This document shows positions 26,760-34,526 of a DNA stretch of 39,314 nucleotides, piece after piece; positions within the stretch are counted from its first letter, which is position 1; each line of letters starts with the position of its first letter. Origin of the DNA: SAR324 cluster bacterium REDSEA-S27_B3 (GTDB lineage: Bacteria > SAR324 > NAC60-12); NCBI GenBank assembly GCA_001627865.1, contig LUQO01000010.1:1-39314 (forward strand). The letters run 5' to 3'. The notes under the pieces were generated by a model. That model worked only from the letters and a program-made list of their open reading frames with translations, was not told the origin of the DNA and ran no database searches. A program made the position numbers and the translations under genes.

Positions 26760-27995
26760 TCAGTCATCTATTTCACCTTTTTCATATAATGATTCACGAC
26801 CAAGTCGATTCAAGCATTCTTCAGCAGTCCATGGAAACATTAACGACCCACATCTAGCATCTCTGTACATTCTTTCAAGTGGGAAACTTTTTAGCATTGA
26901 TCGTCCGCCGCATGTTCGTATCGCTAATCTGCAAATTTCTACTGCTCCTTCCATGCTTGTGAATTGAGATGCATATGCACGCATCCTGACAGATTTTTCT
27001 GGATTCACTTTGAATTCTTGTATCGAGCGAATAAATAAGGCTCTTATTTGCTCAAGTTTATAAAACATTTCTGCCACAGCAAATTGTTTTACTGGGTGTT
27101 GTCTAGATTTACTCCCCTGTGTTCCATCAATTTCTCCACGGAGGTATTTAACAGTGAAGTCGTAAGCAGCCTGTGCTATTCCTACGTAGGTTGCAGACAG
27201 AGTCAAGAACATATGCGGAATAAATTTAGCTGCTAGGTAATAGACCCCTCGAGGCATAAGCAGGGCGTTATCGGAGACGAAAACATCTTTCATGTGCAAG
27301 TTTCTGGATACTGTTCCACGCATTCCCATAGGGTCCCATTCACCTGTTATGCTGAAACCTTTTGAATTAGTAGGCACAGCAAAATACATGGTGTCCAAAG
27401 CACTTAATTCAGGTTTTTCTTCTGTACATAAAATACCATAGTGTGTAGCTGCTCCAGAAAGAGAAGCAAAGATTTTTCTTCCATTTAAAATCCAACCACC
27501 ATTTACTTTTTTTACAGTGGTCGAGAATGGTTTCTTACCGGCGGCTGCGGTGTTTCCTTCAGAAAATGTCTGAGCGTATAATGCACCATCATTAACAATA
27601 TTTTGGTAATGGATTCTGCGTAGGTTCTCCATTTCCTGCTTTTTCCCCTTTTCCAAGTCTAATTTATCAACCATGTCTCCAATCCATAAAGTTGTAGATG
27701 CATGCATGTTAAAACTTAAAGCAGTTGCGCCACAATGACGCCCCAATTCTGAAGACACCATCATATAAGCGGCATAATTGTGCCCAAGTCCTCCAAAACG
27801 CTCTGGTACGCACATCCAGTGAATTCCACATTTCCGTAAATTATCATAATTATCCATTGGGTTAATGGCTTCACGGTCAATCTTTTCTGCACGCGGAGCA
27901 AGCTTTTCTCGACCGATCTTACCAGCAATGTCTATTATGTTTTTTTGCTGTTTTGTTAATTTAAGATTTTTAAAAAGCTCAGACGCTTTTCTCAT
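26760..27995 (-). CDS. Acyl-CoA dehydrogenase-like FAD protein, catalytic Glu position changed
   Basis: The 411-residue protein has the acyl-CoA dehydrogenase fold: N-terminal helical domain with VPERFGGLG, middle domain (AQTFSEGNTAAA, GGWILNGRKIFAS) and C-terminal FAD-binding helices with CGGRSM and YRDARCG. At the usual catalytic-base position the segment that normally reads IYEGT is MFPWT, with P388 in place of Glu. It may therefore use another base, or act as a flavin monooxygenase-like relative rather than a simple alpha-beta dehydrogenase. Its ATG overlaps the stop of the preceding hydrolase gene by one base (TAATG). In this operon it could oxidise or hydroxylate a CoA-bound ring acid. 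Confidence 0.82.
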   Translation of the reverse strand: MRKASELFKNLKLTKQQKNIIDIAGKIGREKLAPRAEKIDREAINPMDNYDNLRKCGIHWMCVPERFGGLGHNYAAYMMVSSELGRHCGATALSFNMHASTTLWIGDMVDKLDLEKGKKQEMENLRRIHYQNIVNDGALYAQTFSEGNTAAAGKKPFSTTVKKVNGGWILNGRKIFASLSGAATHYGILCTEEKPELSALDTMYFAVPTNSKGFSITGEWDPMGMRGTVSRNLHMKDVFVSDNALLMPRGVYYLAAKFIPHMFLTLSATYVGIAQAAYDFTVKYLRGEIDGTQGSKSRQHPVKQFAVAEMFYKLEQIRALFIRSIQEFKVNPEKSVRMRAYASQFTSMEGAVEICRLAIRTCGGRSMLKSFPLERMYRDARCGSLMFPWTAEECLNRLGRESLYEKGEIDD

Positions 27996-28792
27996 TAATT
28001 ACTTTTTGTAAAAGGCAAAGAAGTATGTTTAGAAATAAATTCTAAGATTACATTGTTAAATGTTTCAGGCTGTTCTAAACTTGCTAAATGACCAGTTCCC
28101 TTCAAACAACAAAATCGTGAATTAGCAATTTCATCTGACATTCTTTTCATCATAGTTGGTGGAGCCTGGGTGTCATGCTCTCCAGCCACAAGGAGTGTCG
28201 GTATGTTAATTTTGGACAATTCTGACCTGCGATCAAAGTTTACAAGACACTGCAAAGCACTGTGGTAGGTCTCTGGTCTACAATTGGTTAAGATCTTTTT
28301 AGCCTTCTCACGGATTTTATGATCAACATTTACACTAATCAGTTCCGGAATTATCTGAGTAGCAACTGCTTCCATACCGCCTTCTTCAAGTGGTTTCAAA
28401 CGTTTTTGAATGAAATTTTGTTGCCATTCATTATCGTTTTTACCAAATGCGGGACTTGTTGCAAACAGAGTCAACGAAATAACGCGGTCTTGGTTTTTCA
28501 CCAAAAATTCTTGTGCTACCATGCCACCCATGGAATGACCAACCAAGTGAATTTTTTCCAACTGGCAGAGGTCTAAAAGACGTTCCAAAGCTTCAGCCAA
28601 AACCGAAAAAGTCAATTTGGGAACAGCATCGGATGTCCCATAACCCGGCATATCCCATGCAATTGTCTGGAACCAATGACCAAAAAAAGATAATTGTGAC
28701 TCCCAAAAGCCTGAGTTACCACCGATTCCATGTAAAAAAACTATAAAATCCCCTGAATTTCCATTTGTTTCGTATTTGGGAATCAGTGTCAT
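27995..28792 (-). CDS. Alpha/beta hydrolase (candidate ring-cleavage product hydrolase)
   Basis: The 265-residue alpha/beta hydrolase has an HG oxyanion segment (FLHGIGG, residues 19-25), the nucleophile elbow GHSMGG with S87, D207 in AGEHDTQAPP and H235 in GTGHLASLEQPE. It looks like the enol-lactonase/PcaD or NicD-like group. In the known nicotinate pathway the NicX product N-formylmaleamate is cleaved by an alpha/beta hydrolase (NicD). The gene starts inside the stop of the NicX-like gene (ATGA overlap), so its role right after ring opening is likely but not proven. Confidence 0.85.
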   Translation of the reverse strand: MTLIPKYETNGNSGDFIVFLHGIGGNSGFWESQLSFFGHWFQTIAWDMPGYGTSDAVPKLTFSVLAEALERLLDLCQLEKIHLVGHSMGGMVAQEFLVKNQDRVISLTLFATSPAFGKNDNEWQQNFIQKRLKPLEEGGMEAVATQIIPELISVNVDHKIREKAKKILTNCRPETYHSALQCLVNFDRRSELSKINIPTLLVAGEHDTQAPPTMMKRMSDEIANSRFCCLKGTGHLASLEQPETFNNVILEFISKHTSLPFTKSN

Positions 28793-29838
28793 AATGCCAA
28801 ATCACCTTGCAGAACTCCTCGTTTAATCACTGCTTTATCGTCTAGAAAAACTGTACAGTTTCTCAAGGGCAAATCAAAATGACCTTGGCTATAACGTCCA
28901 GCGGCTTCATTTGATCCAGTCGAGTAAAGGAAATTTCCTGCAAATGCTCTTAGTTCAGTACCATTAAAATCACGTTTGTCATACATTGCCATAGACTCCC
29001 ACCTTGCAAGAGGATTCATACCCCAACCAACGTGTGATACAGCAAAAGCTTCCGGTTCATTCCATGCAACTGAGTATTCACGGAACAAATCCGCATCCAA
29101 ACCATTCCCGCTAATTTTTGTAATAGTGTCATTTTCAATAATAAGTTCAACAGTGCTTTCGATAAAGCGTTTAAAAGTCAAATTAACATCCCCCGGTGAG
29201 AGAACCAGCATACCATTGACGGTATTCTTTTTAGGAAAGCAAAGGCACAAACCACCTGGCCAATGTGACAATAAACTTGGACGTTCAGCATAGCCCCATG
29301 ATGCTCCAAGCGGTACGTCTACTATATCAATCTTCAAATCTGTACCAGCTTGAGAAGTAACAGTCATGGTTTGCGCAGCTTTGAGTTTTTTCAACCCCAG
29401 TTTCACCTTTTTTGTCAATTCAGGACTAGGTAAAAGACGCTCCAAAGTGTCCGGATGCTCGTTACTTACCATCAAAATTCTTGTACCATCTTTTATAATC
29501 GCAGGTACTTCAGTGGCATGCAGCAAACCTTCTACGGTCAGGTCTATTACAAGCTCGGAACTAGATAATGCTTTCACAACAGGTTTGATATTTTGCAGTG
29601 CTGTACTGGCTCCGGTAGAGCGAATCGGAATGTTGGATGTTTGAGGAGGTGTAGGAACGATCACATGGAAAGCCTGTGCCCCAAGGCTGTGGAGTGCAAG
29701 CTCGCTCAGTTGAACGTTTACCGGGCGAGATTGGGTTTCAGATAAAATGGCAACAACAGTACCTGCATCAACCTTACAATGTTCAAAAACTTTCGTGAAA
29801 ACATTGATCCATTTGCCTTCTATGCGTTCCTGTAGCAT
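28789..29838 (-). CDS. nicX: NicX-like 2,5-dihydroxypyridine 5,6-dioxygenase (M29-like fold)
   Basis: The 349-residue product aligns well with NicX of Pseudomonas putida, an Fe(II) dioxygenase that opens 2,5-dihydroxypyridine to N-formylmaleamate. Shared segments include SHWPGG, a glycine/aspartate GMLVLSPGDVNLTFK stretch, HVGWGMNPLARW, RAFAGNFLYSTG and HFDLPLRNCTVFLDDKAV. The three residues matching the iron ligands known for NicX (two His, one Asp) are H269, H320 and D322. Automated pipelines may call this family leucyl aminopeptidase because of the shared M29 fold. AAAGGT lies 7 bases before the ATG. First gene of a minus-strand operon that reads on into a hydrolase, a flavoprotein and a CoA ligase. 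Confidence 0.8.
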   Translation of the reverse strand: MLQERIEGKWINVFTKVFEHCKVDAGTVVAILSETQSRPVNVQLSELALHSLGAQAFHVIVPTPPQTSNIPIRSTGASTALQNIKPVVKALSSSELVIDLTVEGLLHATEVPAIIKDGTRILMVSNEHPDTLERLLPSPELTKKVKLGLKKLKAAQTMTVTSQAGTDLKIDIVDVPLGASWGYAERPSLLSHWPGGLCLCFPKKNTVNGMLVLSPGDVNLTFKRFIESTVELIIENDTITKISGNGLDADLFREYSVAWNEPEAFAVSHVGWGMNPLARWESMAMYDKRDFNGTELRAFAGNFLYSTGSNEAAGRYSQGHFDLPLRNCTVFLDDKAVIKRGVLQGDLAL

Positions 29839-30658
29839 TACTTTACCTTTCTGTCAGAGCATCACTTTTAGGAAATAAAGAACATTCGCTTTTATATTAA
29901 TAATTAATTCAAGAACCGATTATACTTTCATACTCTATAGTAGTCCATATTTTCATTTCAGAATCTCTTTTTTCCATCCTTAGGGACAAAGATTAACACT
30001 ATTATTGCTAAATTTGACATTGTATGTAATAGTCAAATACGATTTATGTACATCTAAATTTTTTGTATTTTTGTAGTTAAGAGTTCAAAACTTTAATAAA
30101 GGTTTTTTAAATTAGAATGATTTGGTTTAACAATTAGATTTTCTATTACTTATGCCTAACTAGATATAACACATATTGTTAATCTATAATTAATCCCCTA
30201 ATTTAGAATTAAAATGTGGAGGGATTCAGGCAGGTAATTAAACGACATAAAAATAAAATAATATGAGCAATTCAGAATAAGTGAACATACTGATTTAAAA
30301 AATGTTTCAAAATCTTTGAATTATTATTGAAAAATATTCTTAAACACATCCAATCTTAATTGAGAGATATATTACTTTTGAAAAAGAAGATATTTACCAA
30401 GATGAATTTAGACTGCTCATTATTTTTTTAACAGTATAATAATCGGAATTTTGAACAACATTTCACAGATTTTCTAAGTTTATTTTTTATAATCTATAAG
30501 AATTAGTTTTTTTTCAATTAGGAATCTCAGTAAAACCAAATCGTCCTTTCTTCAAGGAGAGAGAAAATCGATGATGGATTCCAATCTCCGCAAAAATAAT
30601 TCTGAAGCATTCTGTACTTAAACATAAAACATTTTAAATTGATTTAATAAAGTTTTAC
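29839..30658. other. 820-bp AT-rich gene-free divergent intergenic region
   Basis: No protein gene longer than about 20 codons is convincing here. It separates the NicX-like operon (minus) from the nitrilase-like gene (plus), so promoters for both should lie in it, but the AT content makes -10 matches meaningless by eye. The only notable element is a purine-rich ribosome site with a short ORF at 30554-30621. No riboswitch, tRNA or repeat array was recognised. Confidence 0.55.
30554..30621 (+). promoter_or_regulatory. Strong Shine-Dalgarno followed by a 16-codon leader ORF
   Basis: AAGGAGAG (30554-30561) precedes ATGATGG at 30571; spacing is a little long. The frame runs to TAA at 30619-30621, encoding MMDSNLRKNNSEAFCT, 38 bases before the nitrilase start, which itself has no good ribosome site. 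It may be a leader peptide. Confidence 0.35.
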
Positions 30659-31816
30659 ATGTCCAAACGAATTGACAAGTATACTGGAATGGTCATTCAA
30701 TCAGCTGTGACAGTTGCAAAAAACCGTAAAGATATTCATAAAAACCTGGACCGAGCATGTAAGTTGATTGATTTCGGAGTAGGGTATTTCTGGGAGAGGC
30801 CTGTAAGACTGGTTGTACTGCCTGAATACTTTCTGCAGGGAGTTACTACTCCCGGTAAGGGGGAAGCCGGTCTTGATGATTTCATGGACAAAGCAATCAC
30901 TATCCCCGGACCAGAAATTGAGGTACTATCCGAGAAGGCTCGTGAATACAATCTATTCATTTCCGGAGGTGGTGTGATAGAATTGCTGTCGGAGTTTCCT
31001 GACAGATGGTTCAACACTGCGTTCATTATTGGTCCCTCTGGAGATTTAATCCTTAAGTATCACAAATGGCATATTCCAGCCTCCATTGGCATGGGTACTA
31101 GTCCTCATGATATGCTTGACGACTACACCAAGGTATTCGGCAAAGATATACGTCAGCGATTCCCAGTGGTTGACACTGAGATAGGCAAGCTTGGGGTAAT
31201 GACCTGTCATGATGGAGCCACCCCGGAAGTCTCCCGTGCTCTTGGATTCAACGGTGTTGAGGTGATCTGTCACCCAACCGCGATGCAAGAGGTAGAAGGA
31301 ACTAGTCAGCCTTGGGATTTTTGGACTTTCACCCGTCGTACTCGTGCTCATGACAACATGTGCTACATCCTTGGCTCCAACTGGGGTACAGTTGAACACG
31401 AATATTACCCCAAGGGGTTTTGCCCAGGGCACTCTCTGATAGTAGATTACACCGGTATGCTTTTACGCCAAGCTCCTTATCCAGAAGAACAGGTCATCAG
31501 TGCGACCATTGACATTGAAGCACTGCGGGAACATCGGACTATCATAAACCATAACATGTGGATTGACATCAGAACCGAAGGATTCCGAGAGATTTACGAG
31601 AACTCAGTATATCCACCCAACCGTTTTCCTTCGGGTCATCCTCCTAAAACTCAAGCGGACAAAGTTGAGACCACCAAGGTAGTGCTTGAAAAACTCTATG
31701 GACGAGGGCAGTTCATACCACCACACGGTATTAGCGCTAAAGAGATGCCCCAGATCTTGGAAAAAAGAGTAAAAACAGCACAGGAGATTGGAATTTTACG
31801 CAGAGATGAAGATTAA
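30659..31816 (+). CDS. Nitrilase-superfamily carbon-nitrogen hydrolase
   Basis: The 385-residue enzyme has the Glu-Lys-Cys triad of the nitrilase superfamily: E56 in VLPEYF, K136 in KYHKWHIP and C183 in MTCHDGATPE. It hydrolyses a nitrile or amide bond; the substrate is not given by sequence. It is longer than simple amidases (about 270), with an extended C-terminal tail. No Shine-Dalgarno precedes its ATG. A 99-residue ORF follows after three bases. Divergent from the NicX-like operon, it could hydrolyse an amide made in, or feeding, that pathway (inference). Confidence 0.87.
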   Translation: MSKRIDKYTGMVIQSAVTVAKNRKDIHKNLDRACKLIDFGVGYFWERPVRLVVLPEYFLQGVTTPGKGEAGLDDFMDKAITIPGPEIEVLSEKAREYNLFISGGGVIELLSEFPDRWFNTAFIIGPSGDLILKYHKWHIPASIGMGTSPHDMLDDYTKVFGKDIRQRFPVVDTEIGKLGVMTCHDGATPEVSRALGFNGVEVICHPTAMQEVEGTSQPWDFWTFTRRTRAHDNMCYILGSNWGTVEHEYYPKGFCPGHSLIVDYTGMLLRQAPYPEEQVISATIDIEALREHRTIINHNMWIDIRTEGFREIYENSVYPPNRFPSGHPPKTQADKVETTKVVLEKLYGRGQFIPPHGISAKEMPQILEKRVKTAQEIGILRRDED

Positions 31817-31819
31817 GCA

Positions 31820-32119
31820 ATGAAAGTAGTCAGCAAACTCGTTGATCTGGAACTACACATTGGCCATATTGAGCGGCGAGGAGACTTGCTTTTAGTTCAT
31901 AGCGATCCTGAGCGCTCCATGCCAACGAAGATCTATATTGCTCCTAAAGATATATTTGAAATTCTAAAGGTTATGCTAAAGAGCAAAGAGTTGTGGAAAT
32001 TTTTTTTAATGTCTCCATGGTATTTTCTTGTCCCAAGAAAACGCAGGAAGATAGCATCTATCAAAGACTCCCAAAATAAATTACAATCCGAAAATCAAAA
32101 ATGGGATCCTTGGGAATGA
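31820..32119 (+). CDS. Small hypothetical protein next to the nitrilase
   Basis: The 99-residue ORF starts three bases after the nitrilase stop, so the two are probably coupled. It is basic and starts with a beta-like stretch (KVVSKLVDLELHIGHIERRGDLLLVHSD), then a segment with PTKIYIAPKDIFEILKVMLKS, and ends in a Lys/Arg-rich tail. I do not recognise a family. It could be a partner or a small binding protein for the nitrilase. Confidence 0.6.
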   Translation: MKVVSKLVDLELHIGHIERRGDLLLVHSDPERSMPTKIYIAPKDIFEILKVMLKSKELWKFFLMSPWYFLVPRKRRKIASIKDSQNKLQSENQKWDPWE

Positions 32120-32140
32120 GCTCTAATGGTCAACCTCATT

Positions 32141-32187
32141 CAGATACTAACTCAAGATCGTGGTATACCACCACTCATGAGTATCTG
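32141..32187 (+). promoter_or_regulatory. Nested inverted repeats between the nitrilase pair and the ABC operon
   Basis: An outer perfect 8-base inverted repeat CAGATACT (32141-32148)/AGTATCTG (32180-32187) encloses the 12-base palindrome GTGGTATACCAC (32160-32171) and a CTCATGAG palindrome (32174-32181). No T-run follows, so this is not a simple terminator. It may be an operator or a folded 5' leader. Confidence 0.45.
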
Positions 32188-32218
32188 TGTCCCATTTGAA
32201 AAGGGGAAAATCTAAACT

Positions 32219-32321
32219 AAGGAGGTCTTATGGATTAAAATTCAATGATGTATATTTTTTTTTGTAAAAAGTAATTGATTATTAAAAAACCAAATTAAGA
32301 GGAGGTTTCTTAGTCTCCTCT
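32219..32321 (+). promoter_or_regulatory. Leader with a 2-codon mini-ORF and a ribosome-site hairpin
   Basis: AAGGAGGT (32219-32226) is followed by ATG-GAT-TAA (32230-32238). A second purine ribosome site, AGAGGAGG, sits in a 7-base hairpin AGAGGAG (32298-32304)/CTCCTCT (32315-32321). The true GGAGAAACG site of the next gene follows. The layout parallels the leader at 19398-19469. Confidence 0.45.
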
Positions 32322-32340
32322 CTGATAATGGAGAAACGAT

Positions 32341-33579
32341 ATGAGTAGTTTAAAAAAACAAATATCCGTAAATTCGAAGTTTGCGGGATTCGTGGCCGGA
32401 ATCATGCTGATATGTACTCCCAACCTATGGGCTGGGGGAGACGTTGTGCATTGGTGGGTTGGCGATGCTGAATCCAAGGCACTCAAAGTAATTGTTGATG
32501 AATTTGAACGAAGCGGGAGTAAGTGGTTGGACACCCCCCACAATGATTCAGAGGCAGCTCATGCCTCAGTGAAATCACGTGTAATTGGCGGAAATCCTCC
32601 GGCAGCGGTCCTGATGGTAGTTGGAGCCTCTTCTAAAGAGTGGGCTGAAGGTGGACTACTTAATGATGTTGATTCGGTGGCTAAATCCGAGAACTGGGAC
32701 TCTGTTCTTCCAGACGGTGTTGCTTCTGCCTCAAAGCAGGGGGGGAAGTATATAGCGGCCCCAATATTTATCAGTACAGTTAACTGGCGATATGCAAATC
32801 TGTCCCTTTTACGATCTGTAGGAGTGGACGAACCCATGAGTTGGGGCGCCTTCATGACGAGTCTTCCTAGAATCCAGAAAGCCGGCTATATTCCCTTGGC
32901 GGTGGGTGGTCAGGACTGGCAGGAAACCTTGCTTTTTGATCATGTGGCTCTGGGAGTCGCAGGGGCCCAATATTTCAGGGAGTTATTGGATGGCAATATG
33001 AACACCATTGACAGTGAAGATACCATACGAGTTTTTACTGCAATGAGGGCGTTGGAACCCTTCACTGATGCCGGAAAGGCTGGACGTAGTTGGGGAGACA
33101 CCAACAATCTAGTAATCACTGGAAAAGCCGGCTACATCTTCATGGGAGACTGGGCTAAAGGTGGATTTTTACAAGCTAATAAAACACCTGGCCAGGACTT
33201 CTCGTGTAAGATTTCGCCAGGGTCTGGTATGGTATTAACGGCTGTTGATGGGTTTGCTTTTCCTAAAACTTCGTCAGGAGCAGATCAAGCTACCCAAGGT
33301 AAGCTGGCCTCTGCCATGATGAACAAGGATGTACAGACAAAAGCGGCCTTACTAAAGGGTGCTTTGCCTGCTCGCACGGACGCTTCAACTGAGGGTTTCG
33401 ATCATTGTTCCCAAAATGCCCTTGTATTACTGGGAAGCGGAAGTGCAGCTCTGCACTGGAACGTCCGAGACTCCGGATTCAAAGGAGTATTGAAAGATGT
33501 CGTCAGTCAGTTCTGGAATTCGGATATGTCTCCTGAACAGGCTCGTAAGATGCTGGTTGATGGTATAAAGCAACTTTAA
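32341..33579 (+). CDS. ABC sugar importer periplasmic binding protein (GtsA-like)
   Basis: The 412-residue protein has a Sec signal peptide (basic start, hydrophobic core FAGFVAGIMLICTP, cleavage after LWA near residue 31). It resembles the glucose/mannose binding proteins of the GtsA type: VVHWWVGDAESKALKVIVDE at the start, RVIGGNPPAAV, LAVGGQDWQETLLFD, FMGDWAKGGF and the PGSGM segment. GGAGA lies about 5 bases before the ATG. It heads an operon with two permeases and one ATPase and is followed by an intrinsic terminator. The actual ligand cannot be read from sequence. Confidence 0.9.
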   Translation: MSSLKKQISVNSKFAGFVAGIMLICTPNLWAGGDVVHWWVGDAESKALKVIVDEFERSGSKWLDTPHNDSEAAHASVKSRVIGGNPPAAVLMVVGASSKEWAEGGLLNDVDSVAKSENWDSVLPDGVASASKQGGKYIAAPIFISTVNWRYANLSLLRSVGVDEPMSWGAFMTSLPRIQKAGYIPLAVGGQDWQETLLFDHVALGVAGAQYFRELLDGNMNTIDSEDTIRVFTAMRALEPFTDAGKAGRSWGDTNNLVITGKAGYIFMGDWAKGGFLQANKTPGQDFSCKISPGSGMVLTAVDGFAFPKTSSGADQATQGKLASAMMNKDVQTKAALLKGALPARTDASTEGFDHCSQNALVLLGSGSAALHWNVRDSGFKGVLKDVVSQFWNSDMSPEQARKMLVDGIKQL

Positions 33580-33603
33580 TTGTCTGGTTTAATCTATCCA
33601 CAA

Positions 33604-33646
33604 AGAGGCGGCGGAAGGTTTGGTATTCCCGCCGCTTCTCCTTTTT
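33604..33646 (+). terminator. Intrinsic terminator between binding protein and permease
   Basis: GCGGCGG (33608-33614) pairs with CCGCCGC (33629-33635). A lower extension of about three to four further pairs, one of them G-T, reaches 33604 and 33639. The loop has 14 bases, and a CTCCTTTTT tract ends at 33646. The permease start follows 7-10 bases later, as in the other ABC operon. Confidence 0.82.
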
Positions 33647-33656
33647 ATAAACTGTG

Positions 33657-34526
33657 ATGCAGAGCCGCTCCCATGTAATGGCCTCACAACTTGTGTTGGT
33701 TCCAACCTTGATAATTGTGGTGTACTTCCTGTGGGGCTTCACCCTTTACACCGGCTACCTCTCCTTCACTGATTCGAAATTCCTTCCAAGTCACAAATGG
33801 CTGGGCCTTAAGCAGTATGAACTACTGTGGTCCAACCCCCGCTGGAAAATAGCTTATGCTAACATGTTCATCTTCGGTGGACTTTATCTGTTTTTTTGTG
33901 TGTTGTTTGGAGGTTTGTTTGCGATCTTGTTGGATCAGCGTATTCGTCTGGAGAATTTTTTTCGAACTACTTTTCTCTACCCTATGTCTCTATCACTGGT
34001 TGTTACCGGACTAGCTTGGCAGTGGATGCTAAATCCTAGTCTTGGCTTGCAGAAACTAGCTCATGAAATGGGATTCCATGAGTTTACACTCGACTGGGTT
34101 GTCTCTTCCAAGTATGCCATCTACACTGTGGTCCTTGCTGCGGTTTGGCACGGGACCGGACTAATCATGGTGCTGTTTCTTGCAGGATTAAGAGCAGTAG
34201 ATAAGGATATCTGGAAATCTATTTATGTGGAAGGAATTCCTGCTTGGAGAGCCTATGGAGCTATCATACTTCCACAGTTACGGCCAATTTTGCTTGCCGC
34301 AATCCTACTTCTTACATTCAATGTTGTCCGCAGTTTTGATCTTGTAGTCGCCTTGACTTCCGGAGGTCCTGGATTTGCGTCAGATGTTCCGGCAAAATTC
34401 ATTTATGATTATTTTTTTGCTCGTTCCAATATCGCAAGAGGTGCAGCAGCAGCGGTTTGTACCGTCATGACAGTGTTGCTGATCATTTTACCATATCTCT
34501 ATCTCGAACTCAGGAAGCAAAAATGA
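33657..34526 (+). CDS. ABC sugar importer permease 1 (GtsB-like)
   Basis: Inner-membrane permease with about six helices. The EAA-type loop reads DIWKSIYVEGIPAWRAYGAII, with one Ala replaced. AWQWMLNPSLGLQ and the LTSGGPGFASD motif fit the GtsB/MalF group. ATG at 33657 is chosen; a GTG directly before it (33654) is the only alternative. No Shine-Dalgarno: the start sits just past a terminator, so translation probably relies on readthrough transcripts. Its TGA overlaps the ATG of the next gene (ATGA). Confidence 0.88.
   Translation: MQSRSHVMASQLVLVPTLIIVVYFLWGFTLYTGYLSFTDSKFLPSHKWLGLKQYELLWSNPRWKIAYANMFIFGGLYLFFCVLFGGLFAILLDQRIRLENFFRTTFLYPMSLSLVVTGLAWQWMLNPSLGLQKLAHEMGFHEFTLDWVVSSKYAIYTVVLAAVWHGTGLIMVLFLAGLRAVDKDIWKSIYVEGIPAWRAYGAIILPQLRPILLAAILLLTFNVVRSFDLVVALTSGGPGFASDVPAKFIYDYFFARSNIARGAAAAVCTVMTVLLIILPYLYLELRKQK

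Noticed and set aside
28789-29838. Annotation as leucyl aminopeptidase (M29)
   Set aside because: The C-terminal motifs and the three ligand positions match NicX dioxygenase better than peptidase metal sites.
29839-30658. Riboswitch or RNA gene in the long AT-rich gap
   Set aside because: No recognised fold or conserved motif; AT-rich DNA gives many weak stems by chance.
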